Shown piece by piece: positions 1-12,190 of a DNA stretch of 64,000 bases. The notes below the pieces were generated by a model. That model ran no database searches and was not told where the DNA came from. It saw nothing but the letters and a program-made list of their open reading frames with translations. Origin of the DNA: Gymnopus androsaceus JB14 (lineage: Eukaryota > Basidiomycota > Agaricomycetes > Agaricales > Omphalotaceae); contig ML769473.1 of the NCBI GenBank assembly GCA_009733575.1, positions 124,001 through 188,000 of the forward strand. The letters are read 5' to 3'. Each line of letters begins with the position of its first letter. The first letter of the stretch is position 1. The translations under genes were made by a program, and so were the position numbers.

Positions 1-1335
1 GAGATTGTAGAACCACCACAGATCATCACTTCAGGGGTATAGTTGTTTTCTGGTGTCAAGGGAAGAAGGACAGACCCAGCGGAGAAAGGCGAACTCCATT
101 GGTCAGGAAAAGAATCAGCAAGGAGAATGACCTGAGAGTATAAGAAGGACGTACGTTACGCGGACGCCATTCGGAATGTCGGGGAGCCGCAGTACCTCGG
201 TGTTGGTTTTCCAATCAAAAATCATTGCTTGCTGGTTAGCCGCAATGAAAAGTGTATCGTCTGGAAGTTGCTTAACAATAGGAAAGTGGTTGGCGTTGAG
301 CGTATCTTGAAGGAATTGCATCGGGATCTGTAACCCGTTGAAACCTAGATTGCTCAGTTGGTCAGAAGAGGCCCACCACCAAGGGCAGTGAACACTTGCC
401 GTTGATATTCTTTGGAGGGAAGAACTCGTAAGGTAGGATTGTTTATGGATGCACTGTTGGCGAAGCTGAAGGCGACAGGTTAGGTGCGTTACCATGAGGT
501 TTTGCTTGAGATTACCCTCCAATCATCGAGCCTCTAAGATTATGTTGATACCAGGATAGCACTTAGAAAGAATATCCAAAATACATACCCAATAATGATC
601 ATTGACCCATCCGATATACGGGCCTAAATAAATTGTAGCGTTTAGCATTAGACTCAACAAGAGTAAAGACCATTCACAGACCGAGGATGGATACCATCGA
701 GGAGAGGTCAGTCTGATCCGAGTCGGGTCCTCCAGTATATCGCACATCTCGTCTGAGCATGGAGTGAACAGGCGAACAGCTTGAAGTCCACTCGTGCCTT
801 AAATCTGAGTTTACACGTCGCATCAAATGTATAATGATCAGTTTACTGTACCAGTAATGATTATTGGATTCCCCCCTGTGCTGACGAGCGTCCCGTTGCC
901 AATGAAACTTCCAGTAGCACACCAAGAGTTACTTGTAAGGTTCAATGCGCGCACAGTTTGTGTGTTGATGTTGAGCTCCGCACCCCAAGCAATATGACCA
1001 TCGACCATGAGAGGATTATGTTCACTATAAATCATATTGAGGTCAACAATGGCAAGGGAAGATGGACGAGTACCGACACTTTGTCGAAAATGACTGCGCT
1101 GGTCTCGGAGACAACGACTAGCTGCATCGCACTGACTCCGGTAGTTCTAGGAGCAAAGAAAAGAGTTTAGTTTGGTGTTGGGATCAGAAGGTAGGAGAGG
1201 AGTATACCCTTGTTGAACCAAAGACCATGGGCCATCGACAAAGGCCCGAGAGCTGACACCACCATGGTCTGAGGCTAGAGCTAGTGGAACTAATAGAAGG
1301 AGTGTTATCAAAGCTCGAAGACAAATTCGATACAT
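1..1335 (-). CDS. Glyoxal oxidase (copper radical oxidase), C-terminal part off the window
   Basis: Secreted copper-radical oxidase that oxidises aldehydes to acids and makes H2O2 for lignocellulose attack. The start at 1335 gives a hydrophobic signal peptide, then the family opening GPWSLVQQG, TTGVSAMQL, HNPL and NGTLVSTGGNP blocks across several short introns. The cross-linked Cys/Tyr pair is visible: Cys in NSWCATGSF and Tyr in the RWYPSS motif. Later blocks (DTLNANHFP, DDTLFIAAN, GVRVTY, PENNYTPEV) follow in the expected order. The distal copper ligands (Tyr-His and the last His) lie beyond base 1. Around base 431 the frame breaks: removing one T restores NNPTYEFFPPKN, so there is a 1-base insertion or sequencing error. 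Identification is firm; completeness is not, because of the edge and the frameshift. Confidence 0.88.
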
Positions 1336-1767
1336 CGAAAGTGAGGGATCAATCGTATGACTTACTTTGAAGTTAGCAGCTCACAGCTTATATACGCAAA
1401 GGCATCCGGAGTGCAGCTTTCAGATGACTATGGCATCTGCGTTCACCCACTGTTAACCTTGAGAAAAGCAACTATACTTACTGTTAAATTTATAAGCCCG
1501 TTCTAGCCCGTGAGCCTTCTATACCAAGTTTACCATACCAAAGAGAAGACGTGGTGGATGTCGTACGCGCCGCGTTAAACGAGGCATTGAAATTCGAAAA
1601 TAGAGAAGGGAAATATCAGTTCCTGCAGGCACGGTTAACTGTTCCAAACGACCACCTGCAGAGCTCGAGACTTGGCAGTCAGAATGACCCTCAGGAGTTA
1701 ATACACAGAAATATACACACAACGTGCATGTGCGATACTTGAGCTTGAATGGCATTGAGAATTCGAG
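1336..1767. other. Upstream region of the glyoxal oxidase gene, no gene seen
   Basis: Non-coding stretch upstream of the minus-strand glyoxal oxidase. Open frames here are short and resemble no known protein. It presumably holds the oxidase promoter. No specific operator or clear TATA arrangement was recognised. Confidence 0.4.
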
Positions 1768-2452
1768 ATAACAGGATAGCCTGTATCATTTATACTGACA
1801 GTAGCAATTCTGCAGGGTTTAAAGTAGGTCCAAAACCTTCTCTTCCGAGGGCTAGAACATCCTCATGAGATACTATTTCATCCATGACTCCTGCTTTTAG
1901 TTTTCCAGCAATCTAGAAAATCATTGGTTGTCGGGATTTATATCTCAATGCATAGAGCAACTCACTTCAGCTTCGACTTCCTCACGGACACTCTTGTAAC
2001 CCTCAGGGATGACTACTAGTACTGCGTTTGTGACCAGACTCAAGAAAGCGCCGAATCTCGATAGTCGATGCCAGACTCAAACATGACGGGGGTCCGACTG
2101 CAAGACCGTAGTAAGGGAACATGTATCCTAATTCCCAAGGCATTGAGCTTGTGAGTCAGGTCGGGCATGACGAAGGTTTGCGTGTGGGCAGTTGCTTGCT
2201 GAAAGGTCCTTGGCGAGTGGGGTTGAAGATCAGCTAAGGAGCATGAATGTTAGCTCACAAGGCCTCGAACTTAAGGAAATAGACAAAATACAAAAGATAC
2301 CACATACGCTAAGTATACCGTCACAGTGACGACACTCGCAGAATAAGCGCCCATATGATGCCGGAGACGCCCGGCCAAATCTAGGCTTTCGCACAACTTT
2401 TTCCTCTCATCGTCGTTGTTGGCGTTGACAGCTGTAATCTAGCAGTACCCGG
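1768..2452 (-). pseudogene. Possible decayed protein-coding relic, unrecognised
   Basis: On the minus strand several coding-like segments follow one another but in different frames: one ending in SASVVTVTVYLA, one with LVTNAVLVVIPEGYKS, and one with VLALGREGFGPTLNPAELL near 1790-1900. Plausible GT-AG introns separate some of them, but at least one frame switch occurs without an intron. No ATG-initiated continuous model could be built. I do not recognise the family. It may be a broken gene or a real gene carrying sequence errors. Confidence 0.25.
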
Positions 2453-2472
2453 CGCGTTCGGCCATTGCTGGT

Positions 2473-5323
2473 ATGTCCTTCAAATATCTACTGCTATTTT
2501 ATGCTAATCTTCACCTAGTTATGCGACCTACATGCGATGCAATTGGTTCCCGAAGGCTAGCTGTATCTCGCATTCATTCACCAGATCCTTCCAGAAAACT
2601 ATACGCCCCTCATTTCTCCTTCGGAATAATCGGAAATCATGGCTTTTTCACGGAAATTTATCACAATCCTACGTTCCATAGATCTGTTTCAACCTCGACT
2701 CAACTAGTCTCTGAGCCCAACAGCCAAGGAGACATCACTTCTGCTCAGCTGTCGCGCGCAGTTTGGCAGTCAGTCCGTCTTGCTATCCAGGCGCAAGACT
2801 TGCATACTGCCTATATTATTGTCGAATCTGTCCGACTTTCCAACAAGCCTCTTCTTCACAACTCTCCTTCCAAGCACTATCGTGCTACTGGAATAGAGTT
2901 TTTCGAGCCAGTCTCCCAGAAACTTTCTGGTCATGCTCTAATACACGGTCTACTTCGTCTTGGCTTACCGAGGCGAGCTCACGCAGCCGCTAAAATAATG
3001 ATGGACAACGGTGTAGCCGTCCACACGAAAACTTTGGAAACAATCATCGAGGCTCTAGTTAGGTCGGACGGAAATACCCCACGTTCCTCCGGACAGGAGT
3101 ATCTCACTTATCTCAAAACTATTCTTCCTAAACGCAACGTACTGTCATTGCACCCTTCCCTTACTGCAGGAAAAGGAAACCGTGCCGCGCTCGATCTGTT
3201 CAATTGTGCGCGGAATCAGAAACAGCAGCGTACAGAACGTATGTATCGCACTATCATTGGATCATTTCTCCTTCATGGAGAACTCATTGCCGCTACCCTC
3301 CTTATCACCATCATCTTAAAGGATTGCGCTGTTCGAGATGCCATTGGCCGCCAGCTTGCCTCTCCTGAATTGAAGGAGGATCCCCAGCTCGAACAGCAGG
3401 CTGTGGACCATTATCGGTTTCTGCGTAGATCGTCCCCGTATCCCTCCTGGAACGTCCTGAAAGACATTATAACGTCTATTGCAGATGTCCTGCTCAAGGA
3501 CCCCGTAGAGGATGATGCATACCAGGTATCTTTCAGGTCAGCGTTGCAGGCACTGGCAAATTTGGCCTACATGCTGGATATACGCCAGATGCCTTATCCC
3601 CATGTATCATCTCTCATACATTTGCTTTACACTTGTCCCAAGTGTGATGACTTGGTCTGGATAGTGGGAAAGGACAACAAACCTGCTCAGGTGAAAGCTT
3701 ACGACTATTTTCATATAGTCTTGCAACGCTTTACCCGGCATCCTCCACGATCTCGAAAGCAGCTTCCCAGTCTCAAACCAACGTTAGAACTTCTTCACTG
3801 GAAGCCCACTCTCAACAATTCCCGACCGTTGGATTTGCCGGCCTGCAACTCCCTCCTTCAATACACTCTTCGTCATCGCCTTTCACCAAACGCCGCTAAT
3901 ATCATTTTGCAGTACATGCAGGATCCGTTCTGGAAGCAGAGTGGGTTTCGCCGCCCCGTTCCAAACGAGGTGACCTACAATATCATTCTATCTTCGGCTC
4001 GTCTTCTACGTTCTCCCGTTATGGCAGAGACTGTTCTCCAAGTGTTCAAGTCTTTGCCTGAACGTGGACTCGGTACTATTGAATCTGACCCTGCTTCACT
4101 CTTGCTACCTCCTCCCAATCTCGACTTGACCAAAGGACTCGCCAAGAGCCGCTTTTCCAAGTCCTTGCGTCGGCTAGCCTCAGAGTCACACGAGCTTTCC
4201 ATCCCGCCTCCCAAATCGACCAAGAATTTCCGTGTTGGAAGCTATACCCTCACTGCCTACATATCCTACCTCGTCTCCACAGGCCGTCCGCACGTCGTAC
4301 CTGACATCCTCTTTGAACTACTCCCAGAACTCACCATCATCGACCATCCTTCCTGGGGAAACCTCAGTCCAGAAGAGGTTCAACGTATCCGACGACAGTC
4401 TCGTCACGAATGCCTCCCCCGTATCGTCGCCTACGGTCCGCACTTTTTCGTTACCATTCCTCAACGCGGTCGTGAAAGCCGGTCGTACAGGTCTTGCTGA
4501 GCGGGTATGGCTTTTAGCCAAAGAGGCTGAACGTGCAAGCTGGCTTCCTGCGTTCAATAATGGTCAGACGGAGCCGTGGTGCCTCCCTATACATGCTTAT
4601 ACGCTCATGATTATGTGTTATGGTGATGAAGCTCGTAAGCTGTATCATCGTCCACAGGTTCCTTCTACTGCCGTCGATTGGCAGCCGAGTTCGAAGCGCT
4701 ATGTCGTTGGATGGGCTCATTACATCCATCAGCAAAATGCCAATTCGGGGCGACCTCTTTTGCGTTCTACTGCTGGACGCGAATCTGCGTCGTCTCTCTA
4801 TCACAGTATGCTTCGCGGAGCGCGTTCGGTGTACAAGGAATTGCAGACATTCCAGTCTGGTCATAACGAGCACCGCCCATCTCTGGATGAGGCGTGGAAT
4901 GCTCTTGAACTTCCTGCACCAGATGAGAGGTTTTTTAATGCAATGCTACGTGTTGTAACGAGGCACTCTGCGCATCGACCTCGTCGTGCGCGAACGAGTC
5001 CGTCTCACTGGCGGCAGCATATTCGGTTTGCGGATTGGATGTATAGAAAACACTGGTCATCTACAGGCTAGGGGCAGCTCGGACCTTCTTGTCGTGGCAG
5101 AGGACATGGTCAAAGCCGGGTTCCAGGTTCCTATTGGGTTGCGATATTTGTTGGTCGGCCAGGATAGTCCACTGTTGCGTCAACCTAGAAGACAAAAGCA
5201 GGTATCACCACGTCGCTGATGGTCCTTGGGCGTATCCCTGTGGGTCTAGTCGAGAAGCCGTTTGCGTTGGCTGTTCAGAAGCAGAAAGGACTTCCGTTGG
5301 GTCATAGACGGAGATTCATATAG
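2473..5323 (+). CDS. Pentatricopeptide-repeat-like protein, frame interrupted by small indels
   Basis: Long helical-repeat protein of about 940 residues, probably mitochondrial and RNA-binding. The N-terminus at 2473 (MSFKYLLLF) is followed by basic, Ser/Arg-rich sequence consistent with a targeting peptide. PPR-like helical pairs (for example VPNEVTYNIILSSARLLRS, YTLTAYISYLVSTGRP) recur through the body. The frame breaks near 4459 (one extra base restores VT-FLNAVVKAGRTGLAERVW), near 5050 (one extra base) and near 5190 (one missing A restores RKTKAGITTSLMVLG). After correction the protein runs to a TAG at 5321. Coding-like sequence resumes across each break, so these are recent mutations or assembly errors. 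It lies next to the mitochondrial IF3 gene. Confidence 0.75.
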
Positions 5324-5382
5324 TCGTAGGTTTGCAAGTAAAAGTAGTAATAATCGCAGCAATATACCAAATGATTAATGAC

Positions 5383-6048
5383 CTATTCTGAGTTCTCTTC
5401 CTCGTCTTCGTTCTTCATCCCTAAACTCTTTATAAAGAGCGCGCCCATGCCTCTACGCAACTCCCTTTCCTTCCATTCTACGCCCACATCCGCCACCCTC
5501 TCTGCAATAAGTTCCATTCGCTCCTTCATCTCGGCTATCGGGGGAGGCTTTTGTCCGGATTTCGGAGCGAATACCAAATCCACTCTGGCTCCCTTTTTCA
5601 ACTCTGCTTTTGCCCTATCGAGCTTGTGTTCCAAATCCCCCATAGCCATACCCCAAGTAAACTGCAGCTCCTTCTTCACGTTCTTTTTCACATTCTGCTT
5701 GTGCTTCTCTTTTGAAATCTTTCTGCGCTCTGCTGCCTCCCTCCTATTGATGATCTTCACCACAGGGAGAGGTACCGTCGACTGCAGTTCGACAAAAGAC
5801 TCTTTCGGGTCGATTTTTGCTATAAGATCTGTCAATGACATTTTTACGAGCTGTCCGCTGTTTTCGAGGTCCACCAGGTGAACATCAGAAAAGGGTATGT
5901 TGTCGTTCCGTGGCTTTTGGTATTTGGAATGATGGACCGCTGAGGCGTGCAATCGGCGCGTATGCGGAGTGTTAAGGAATGTATGAGGTCGGATTTTGGG
6001 AGAGCATATCTGTTTGGCGGCTGAACGGAACGCTAGAAATGTGGCCAT
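5383..6048 (-). CDS. Mitochondrial translation initiation factor IF-3
   Basis: Single-exon 221-residue protein. The first 40 or so residues are basic and hydroxylated (MATFLAFRSAAKQ) as in a mitochondrial presequence. The IF3 N-domain signature follows (IPFSDVHLVDLENSG, LPVVKIINRREA), then a Lys-rich linker and the C-domain (KKELQFTWGMAMGDLEHKL, GARVDLVFAPKSG). IF3 binds the small mitoribosomal subunit and assists start-codon selection. Length and order fit fungal mitochondrial IF3 (AIM23 type). The frame is intact, unlike its neighbour. It is convergent with the PPR gene, leaving about 60 bp between stop codons. Confidence 0.88.
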   Translation of the reverse strand: MATFLAFRSAAKQICSPKIRPHTFLNTPHTRRLHASAVHHSKYQKPRNDNIPFSDVHLVDLENSGQLVKMSLTDLIAKIDPKESFVELQSTVPLPVVKIINRREAAERRKISKEKHKQNVKKNVKKELQFTWGMAMGDLEHKLDRAKAELKKGARVDLVFAPKSGQKPPPIAEMKERMELIAERVADVGVEWKERELRRGMGALFIKSLGMKNEDEEENSE

Positions 6049-6277
6049 AGGTTATCTAGAATGATTCCCAGTAAAATTCACGTTGGTGCAATGAATGAGA
6101 GAGGAACATACCGAACGTCTGCAATTCAAGGATGGTGGATCACTTTCAAGTTGCAATTTGACGCCCAGCATGTTCGGAACAGATGTAATCAAGACGCGTT
6201 TTCGCTCGTTCCGCACGTACTATGTACATAGTATTATTATAAAACAACCGTAGATTAGATGTACACCATCATCAACT

Positions 6278-7769
6278 CTATGAAGCCTCTTTCGTGTTTT
6301 CTTCAAGCCTCCACCGCTCGCGTTTTGCCGCAGTTGACCTCAACAGCCAAGCGAGATTTTCGTACACCACAAACGTCACACATGTACCAGGAAGTATACG
6401 AACCAGATTTGTAGCAAGACCCCGATAAAAGCCTCGCAAGCCTTCCTGTGACCAAGTTTGGGATATTGTACTGCGAATATTCCGGTAAAGCTCCGGGTCG
6501 TTCTGAAAATGAACTAGATTAGAGCGGGATAGATGGAAGGCGACGCGATGAATTACCTGGATCCGGGATCGGATAACTTGGTATGGATATGTTGAAGAAA
6601 GTGCGATAAGTTTGCTGGACGCAGACATCACTGTGTAAGCCGTGTTCGACTGAAAGGAGTTTGAATACATATGCATAACTCTGATAAGGTAACTCACCAG
6701 TTTATCAACTTGAGGATTCCATTCCCGGCCTTCTTTCAGATACTGCTGTCGCTTCATGTCAAAGCCCCACTGTTTCATCTTTTCATACGCCATGAACTGG
6801 ATTGCTCCATTGCTGACACCGAAAAGTGCCAACGAAGTGCCTCGGAATAGACCTTGGACACCTTCCGTTTTGACGATACTTTGGAAGCCATCTAGGGTCG
6901 AGCATTACTACTAGCATCGATAGTTAGATGTTTAGAACTAACGAAAAAGGCCTCCATATGCTTGGGGTGAGTTTGGAGGCGAAGTGAACATTCGAACTTT
7001 TACAACCCAGATGGGATTGGTCATGACCGCAGTGACAGCACCTGAGGCCTGGTCAGCAACAAATTAATGATTCTCGAAAGGAAATCGCGGACTTGCTTGG
7101 GCGGAGCAGATAAGAATTTCCTGGGAGGACAGCGTTTGCGTGATATCACCACCAGCCGCTCGTTTCTTTAGCATATTATAGCTATACGCCGGGTATCAGA
7201 CAAAAGAAACGTTAGTAGAAATTAGTGGACTCACAATAAGAAGTATAATCCCCAGCTCGATGCATTACCCGCTACATTCGGGACAACACCTCGATATAAA
7301 CCTCTAGGACCTGATTCTCGGTAAATGTCCCTCAAACCATACCATATCTGTCTCCCAATTCCTCCTGTATATGCTGTAGTAGCAACTTGAAATTTAACTT
7401 TTAGAAGATCCAACGGGTTCATGCAAAGCGTAGAAACCACGCCAGCACCAAGTCCAGCAGCTGCATGGTCCTAGGAAGAGTTGGTCATTTTGAAAATTCT
7501 TGTGAGGTAATAAATTCTCTCACTAGAGCAGTTGTTGGAAAGAAGCTTGCCGGTTGCCTGGGCATTCCAGCAAAGGCTGGAGATGATTAGGGAAAAGAAA
7601 ATAGAGAGTAGATGGAAGTTGGAGCGACGGTGAAATTTGAAAATTGTGGCGTCACTGCCGCCGCGTCAGAATACCGTGACTTGATATAAGCGCGCGCTTG
7701 AGCGCGACGCGTATTGGCGGCTAATAGTAATAAGTACTCGAGACGCCACATACCCTCTAATCTAGCCAT
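6278..7769 (-). CDS. Mitochondrial carrier of FLX1 (FAD/folate) type
   Basis: Six-helix inner-membrane carrier (SLC25 family). The first exon is only a few codons from ATG 7769. Later exons encode DHAAAGLGAGVVSTLCMNP with the first carrier signature (PLDLLK), the second repeat with TNPIWVVKVRMF, and the third with TYPYQVIRSRIQ. The Trp in PIW in place of an acidic residue, and the YPYQVIRSRIQ form, are typical of the FAD/folate/NAD branch, hence the FLX1 call. The stop is at 6278. Introns are short GT-AG and the frame is continuous. The exact substrate cannot be settled by reading alone. Confidence 0.85.
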
Positions 7770-8239
7770 TCTCGTTTTCAGAATTCAATGCTGGCATGGA
7801 AGGAGATATAAAGTACTAGCACCAGAAATCGAGCCAAAATCGAACTGTAGATTGACTTTGACAGAATATGTAGTGCATGTATCTCAGTAAGCGTAACTGT
7901 CGTACAGCCAAATCTACAGCGATCGATATTGTAGATATAGCAGCACAAGCAGAAGTACGGCCATAATCAAGCAGCTGAAAGGCATCTCTGCAAGTCCGGC
8001 ATGGCTTGAAGCTGGGTACATACTAGAGATCTAGAGATCCCGCGAGGCTCCAAGCTACAAAACCCCGCAAATAATCTTGAAAGAATTTCCATTATGCCAT
8101 AAAGAGGGAATCTAGGAAGTATCCGGATTTTTCAATATTCGGGCATATGCCCGGTCCTTGGGCCCCTCAGGCCTCAATCTCCACATCTCAAGGCCTTACA
8201 GGAGCATAAGGTGAATCGGAAATCTGTTATTTAGTTTTT
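7770..8239. other. Intergenic region upstream of the carrier gene, nothing recognised
   Basis: AT/GC-mixed non-coding DNA between the carrier start and the degenerate segment that follows. No repeat pair or RNA gene was noticed. It presumably contains the carrier promoter. Confidence 0.4.
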
Positions 8240-8960
8240 TTATTGAAAAGGTTTAGTACGGAATCTGTGATGACGCATAGGAAAAAGACTGCGAATCATG
8301 GGTACGTCGTTTGTCAAACCATTCAATCATATACCGGGCCTGGTGGAAGCCGTTTGCAGGACCGTAGTTATTCCCGCTATACCAGAGGTAGCCAACTGCT
8401 GGAACGAACCAGTAATACCAAGTGTGTATCCTCTCGGCAGCCAATCCCAACCGTCGTCAGTGTGTATTGAGGAGAATTTCTACCTTGGCCAAGGAAAGTA
8501 CATGTGGTTTACCGACGTGTTCCAGTCGTGATGATTGCAGATATTAAATCCTGCCCTTTCACGAATACAAGACCCGAGATACATCCGTCCGATTTTTTGC
8601 CTCTGTAACTGGAGAATAACATTCCTACATGACAGACTCCAGCCCGGCGGTCCAGTGCTCATCATTATACGTTTCCATATCTGTGTGAACCTATCATTTC
8701 GATGTCAACAACGAATAAACCTTTTCATTTGAAGAAAACGGACAAGCATGCGGGGCTCCGTTTATTAACTTGAAAAATGAGGAATACGCTTGCCTGTCAT
8801 CAATGATCGATAGGCGTATCGTGAGTTTTCGAACATGATAGGAAATCAGAATACCTTCACCTATTGAAAGGTTGTCGGTTTTTCGACCAAGGTCGAGTAC
8901 CATTGCGTATTTCCGGAGCAGCAAGCTATTATTGACTATCCCCGCACCTAGAGAAGCAAC
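8240..8960 (-). pseudogene. Unrecognised, probably degraded gene
   Basis: Minus-strand segments look protein-like but do not join: NNSLLLRKYAMVLDLGRK around 8880-8940, FFKLINGAPHACPFSS around 8740-8800, ETYNDEHWTAGLESVM near 8640, then WYYWFVPAVGYLWYSG near 8400 and a stop near 8253. Some boundaries could be GT-AG introns; others need frame changes. No start codon or family could be assigned. It may be a decayed secreted-enzyme gene. Low certainty. Confidence 0.25.
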
Positions 8961-9610
8961 AAGAATTAATAAAAGCTCTACAGCTTTCTTATAAGGAGCC
9001 TAGAACGGGCGGGTTCTAGTCGGGTTCAATGCGAGAGCCAAACTCATATCCAACGGAGATTTGCGTACAGTTTTAGAGGGGATGTCTTCAGGGCATGAAC
9101 GGCAGGCTCTGTAAATAAAGCCTGCCAGGGGTGAAGATTGGCAGAAGACTCTCATCTCAGTGAAGCTCTTCGAATGAGATCAAGATTTCGGAGGAACCAC
9201 GAGGCAACGAGAGGAGGTGAAAGTGTGAAAGTGATATGATATATACTAGGAAATGAGATCTGATGTACACCGTCTATCTATCTTGAGGTCCGAAGGCTCA
9301 TTCGCCAGCGCTCTGGTATCATACTCAGGTCAAAGCCCCAATGGAGTAGAAATCGCAGTTTTATGTGTGGTTGATATAGATGAGCGGGATAATCGTGTGT
9401 GTAGATCTTCAAGAGGAGTGGCGCCTCTATTACTACCGTTGTTGGCGATTCATACTGGAATACTCAGATGGTGGTGGTGGTCAGTCAGCGTTTAAAGCGC
9501 GCGCGTCGACATAAAGTTCATTCCGGCAGCTCTTTCGGCAACTCCATCATCGCTGTTGACGCGATGGGCAGCGTTCTCTCACAGCGTTAGGCTCTCTGGC
9601 AGCTTCGAAA
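8961..9610. other. Intergenic, no gene seen
   Basis: No convincing coding sequence. The right part is immediately upstream of the small secreted-protein gene and probably carries its promoter. Confidence 0.35.
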
Positions 9611-10383
9611 ATGCACCGAGTAATCTCTCTTTTACTTCAGGTTGCTTGTTTCGCATTCCTCGTACAAATTACAGCATGTCTTCCGAGATCAACCACGTCC
9701 GCTGGACGTGTTTCTCTGAGGCTCAATGCCCGCCAAACAATCGAGCCTTCCCACACAATGCCAGTCGATATGCAACCCAGTAGTAACGATACTTAACGGC
9801 GTGAGTGCTAATTCTTTGTCCAGCTGCTGATATCTCAATTTCAAATTAGAATTGCACTCCTCTGCAGGAATGTTGCACAGACGCATTCATAGGCAATTTG
9901 ACGGCATGTTATGAATGTGTTGGGAATGCTACTAGCGTTTCCAACTACTCTGTGCCGCAAACAAGCCTTGACCGTATGTTTTCTTATACTCCAACTACTT
10001 ACTGAACCTCAAGCTTTTGAAAAGAACTTGCTGTGGAATGTGCTGAAGAAGGCTTGACCATTGACGATCCCACTTTACCTGGGCAGAATCCCAACAGGAC
10101 TGTGTCAGGACTACCAACCTCATCTGGTTCTGCTGCTGGTTCATCAACTTCCTCATTCCTCCAGAGCACAATAACATCGGGTTTTACGGCTCCCACTTTC
10201 ACTCAGAGCACGGTTACTGCTCTCACGTCTGCGACATCTCCTTCGGCTACTTCACCTACTGCTTCGACGACCCCGAGCTCGGGAAATAGCAGCAGTAGCG
10301 GTGCGTCTAATCGTGACTGGAGCTGGAAACTGATCGCTGGGAGTATCTGTGCTGCCTGGGCTGCAGCATTCATTGGTGTTTAA
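9611..10383 (+). CDS. Small secreted Cys-containing, Ser/Thr-rich GPI-type protein
   Basis: The start at 9611 gives a clear signal peptide (MHRVISLLLQVACFAFLV). A Cys-rich part follows (CQSICNPVV, NCTPLQECCTDAF, LTACYECVGN) over two short introns, then a Ser/Thr-rich stalk, and a hydrophobic C-terminal tail (SWKLIAGSICAAWAAAFIGV) as in GPI-anchored fungal wall proteins. Between signal peptide and Cys region the frame changes near 9738. Dropping one A from the CAAACAATC context restores ARQQSSLPTQCQ. Function unknown; cell-surface location is inferred from the two hydrophobic ends. Confidence 0.65.
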
Positions 10384-10659
10384 TGAGGCTCTACGTACCT
10401 TTACCTCCTGCATACCTTCTGCTCCCAGATCGATATATGCACTGGTCAAAATTTACCTATCCCTGTATACAGTCGCGACGTCTCGGTTCTTCAAGTGATA
10501 AATATTCAAATGCATGATGAACGTACGCTCTAGCGCGCGCCTACAATTTAGCTACTAACTTGGCAAATGGCATCTATTACCTTCCGAGACTTGCAGCTTT
10601 CTTGAATCAACCTGAAATCATTTCTAAAGACTCTACCGCTGGACGCTCTTCCCTCGAAA

Positions 10660-11170
10660 GCTCACAAAAACCCTCCTTCCTTACTTCATTCTGAAAATCT
10701 CCTCAAGTAATACTGCCCATTGGCCTTCCATCGAAGATATTTTGACTGATCATCCCTGTGGCATTACCGCTGACCACTTCCGAACGAGCTCGGTTCACCA
10801 AGGTTAGATGAGCATTTTCGCTCGTGAATCCTGCATCCACATTTATTTACTCAATGGTGAAGTCCGCTGTTCGTCATTTATGCGGATCATCACCTTCCAT
10901 TGCATAGATCCTCACAATGCCTTTCAACCTCCCGGGGCAATTATCCCACATCTCTTGTGTTTAACCGCGTATCGAATCACCGTTATTGTCCGCAGCAAAG
11001 GCTTCGATAACTTTGGAGTGTGTCGATACAGTTCCTCGGTTAAATGACGCCACTTTTAGCAACTATGTTGTGTCGATTACTTCGGAGTTCCGGAAGTTGG
11101 AATGTCGCCGCTCGCGTGAAGCTGGTGCACCTCTATAATATGCTTGGAAATTTTGCGCTGTTGACGGGTC
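10660..11170 (+). pseudogene. Decayed copy of the F-box-like gene found at 12191
   Basis: DNA here matches the 12191-12895 gene in order, for example the stretches coding for FARESCI, SITFHCI and the GFDNF region, but with deletions, stop codons and frame changes. No intact frame remains. It is the leftmost of three related segments. Confidence 0.7.
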
Positions 11171-11232
11171 AATGGACTGGTACTTGCCGTGCGAATGTAA
11201 AGGGAAATGTATAGGTATTACAGCCATTTCAG

Positions 11233-11371
11233 AAACCTAGGCCACTTCAAAAGATTCGTTTAACATAACTCCTTATTCAGTTGCTACTCCGTCCAATTCC
11301 CTCGCCCACAAGCTCCACCAGAATTGAATTTCTTGCGTCACTTGAGCGAGATTTCAAAGTGGCCTAGGTTT
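11233..11371. repeat. Short inverted repeat (fold-back)
   Basis: A 15-base arm at 11233-11247 (AAACCTAGGCCACTT) is matched in reverse complement at 11357-11371, with loosely similar bases inward. The 109-base loop between has no recognised content. It could be a tiny fold-back element or part of the rearranged duplication that surrounds it. Confidence 0.5.
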
Positions 11372-11419
11372 GTAAAGAACTCAGCTACATTATGTACTTA
11401 CATTGGCTTGTCACTCCGG

Positions 11420-11760
11420 CAACCCAGCCAACCCGGTCCATCAGCACACTGCTTCTTACGATGTGCACTGTTCAAGAATCAAGCAAATATTACGACATCG
11501 CCGTCCCATCCAGCCATAGGTTTTTTGAGGTATTTCACAAGCTCTAAAACTTAAACCCTAACTCGCATTGTTTTCTCCACATTTTTTTCTGCAGACACTC
11601 CCGACCATACTCATACTCTCTGTCCCTCTCTCTAAGACTCATGTCTCCCGCATGACTCCGTAAACACTTTCGAAAACCTTCCTTCCTTTCTTCATTCCGA
11701 AATCGATGCCATTCTCTGGAATATGATCAAGTACTTCATAGACTTACCTACGCCACTAGT
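11420..11760 (+). pseudogene. Truncated second copy: promoter plus 5' end of the F-box-like gene
   Basis: This segment parallels 12010-12260: the same pre-start sequence, the same Ser/Leu-Arg-Lys-His opening and the FRKPSFLSS region, but with an early stop after ATGTCTCCCGC and then loss of similarity. It is a 5' fragment of the 12191 gene family. Confidence 0.7.
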
Positions 11761-11823
11761 GGTTTAAGAGGTTGGAGGTGTAATGCATGGAATTACTTAT
11801 GTATGTAGGTTGTACTACTTAGA

Positions 11824-12050
11824 CTGTGAAAGTAGCCTGGAGAATTCAGACTGGCCTGTAATATGCGCTGCTAAAGAATCCACTTATCAGCATGATATCA
11901 CTGAAATAATAGTTAAAACGAAGGAAACCCGTCACAACCTGGCGCGTGAGACGCGTCCATACGCGCTCATTCGCATGAAAGCGCGTCGGCCATCGAATTA
12001 TCCAACTACCCTGTTCACAGTCCATCAACACACTGCTTTTTACTATTTAC
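11824..12050. repeat. Upstream repeat, copy 1
   Basis: This block resembles 13074-13300: a shared CTG(T/C)GAAAG(T/C)AGC start, the GCGCTGCTAA motif, then CCGTCACAA, an alternating GCGCGT/GACGCGT stretch and GAAAGCGCGTCGGCCA. It lies directly upstream of the intact F-box-like gene, whereas the second copy lies directly upstream of the acyl-CoA dehydrogenase gene. Confidence 0.65.
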
Positions 12051-12190
12051 GACGTCGCGCTTCCCGCTCAGTCATAGCTTTTTGAGGCATTTCATAAACT
12101 CTGAAACTTATCCGCTGACTTGCATTGCCCTCTCCGCATTTTTTCTGCAAACACTTCTGATCATACCCTCTGATCCTCTCTTCACAACTC

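Noticed and set aside
4440..4500. A GT-AG interval of about 55 bp considered as an intron to repair the PPR frame
   Set aside because: It would remove FLNAVVKAGRTG, a typical helical-repeat segment continuous with what follows, so a 1-base indel is the better explanation.
4459..5190. Programmed ribosomal frameshifting in the PPR gene
   Set aside because: No slippery heptamer or downstream structure was evident, and similar breaks occur in many unrelated genes of the window.
5378..5881. Long plus-strand open frame opposite the IF3 gene
   Set aside because: Low-complexity Ser/Phe-rich shadow of a conserved mitochondrial IF3 coding sequence.
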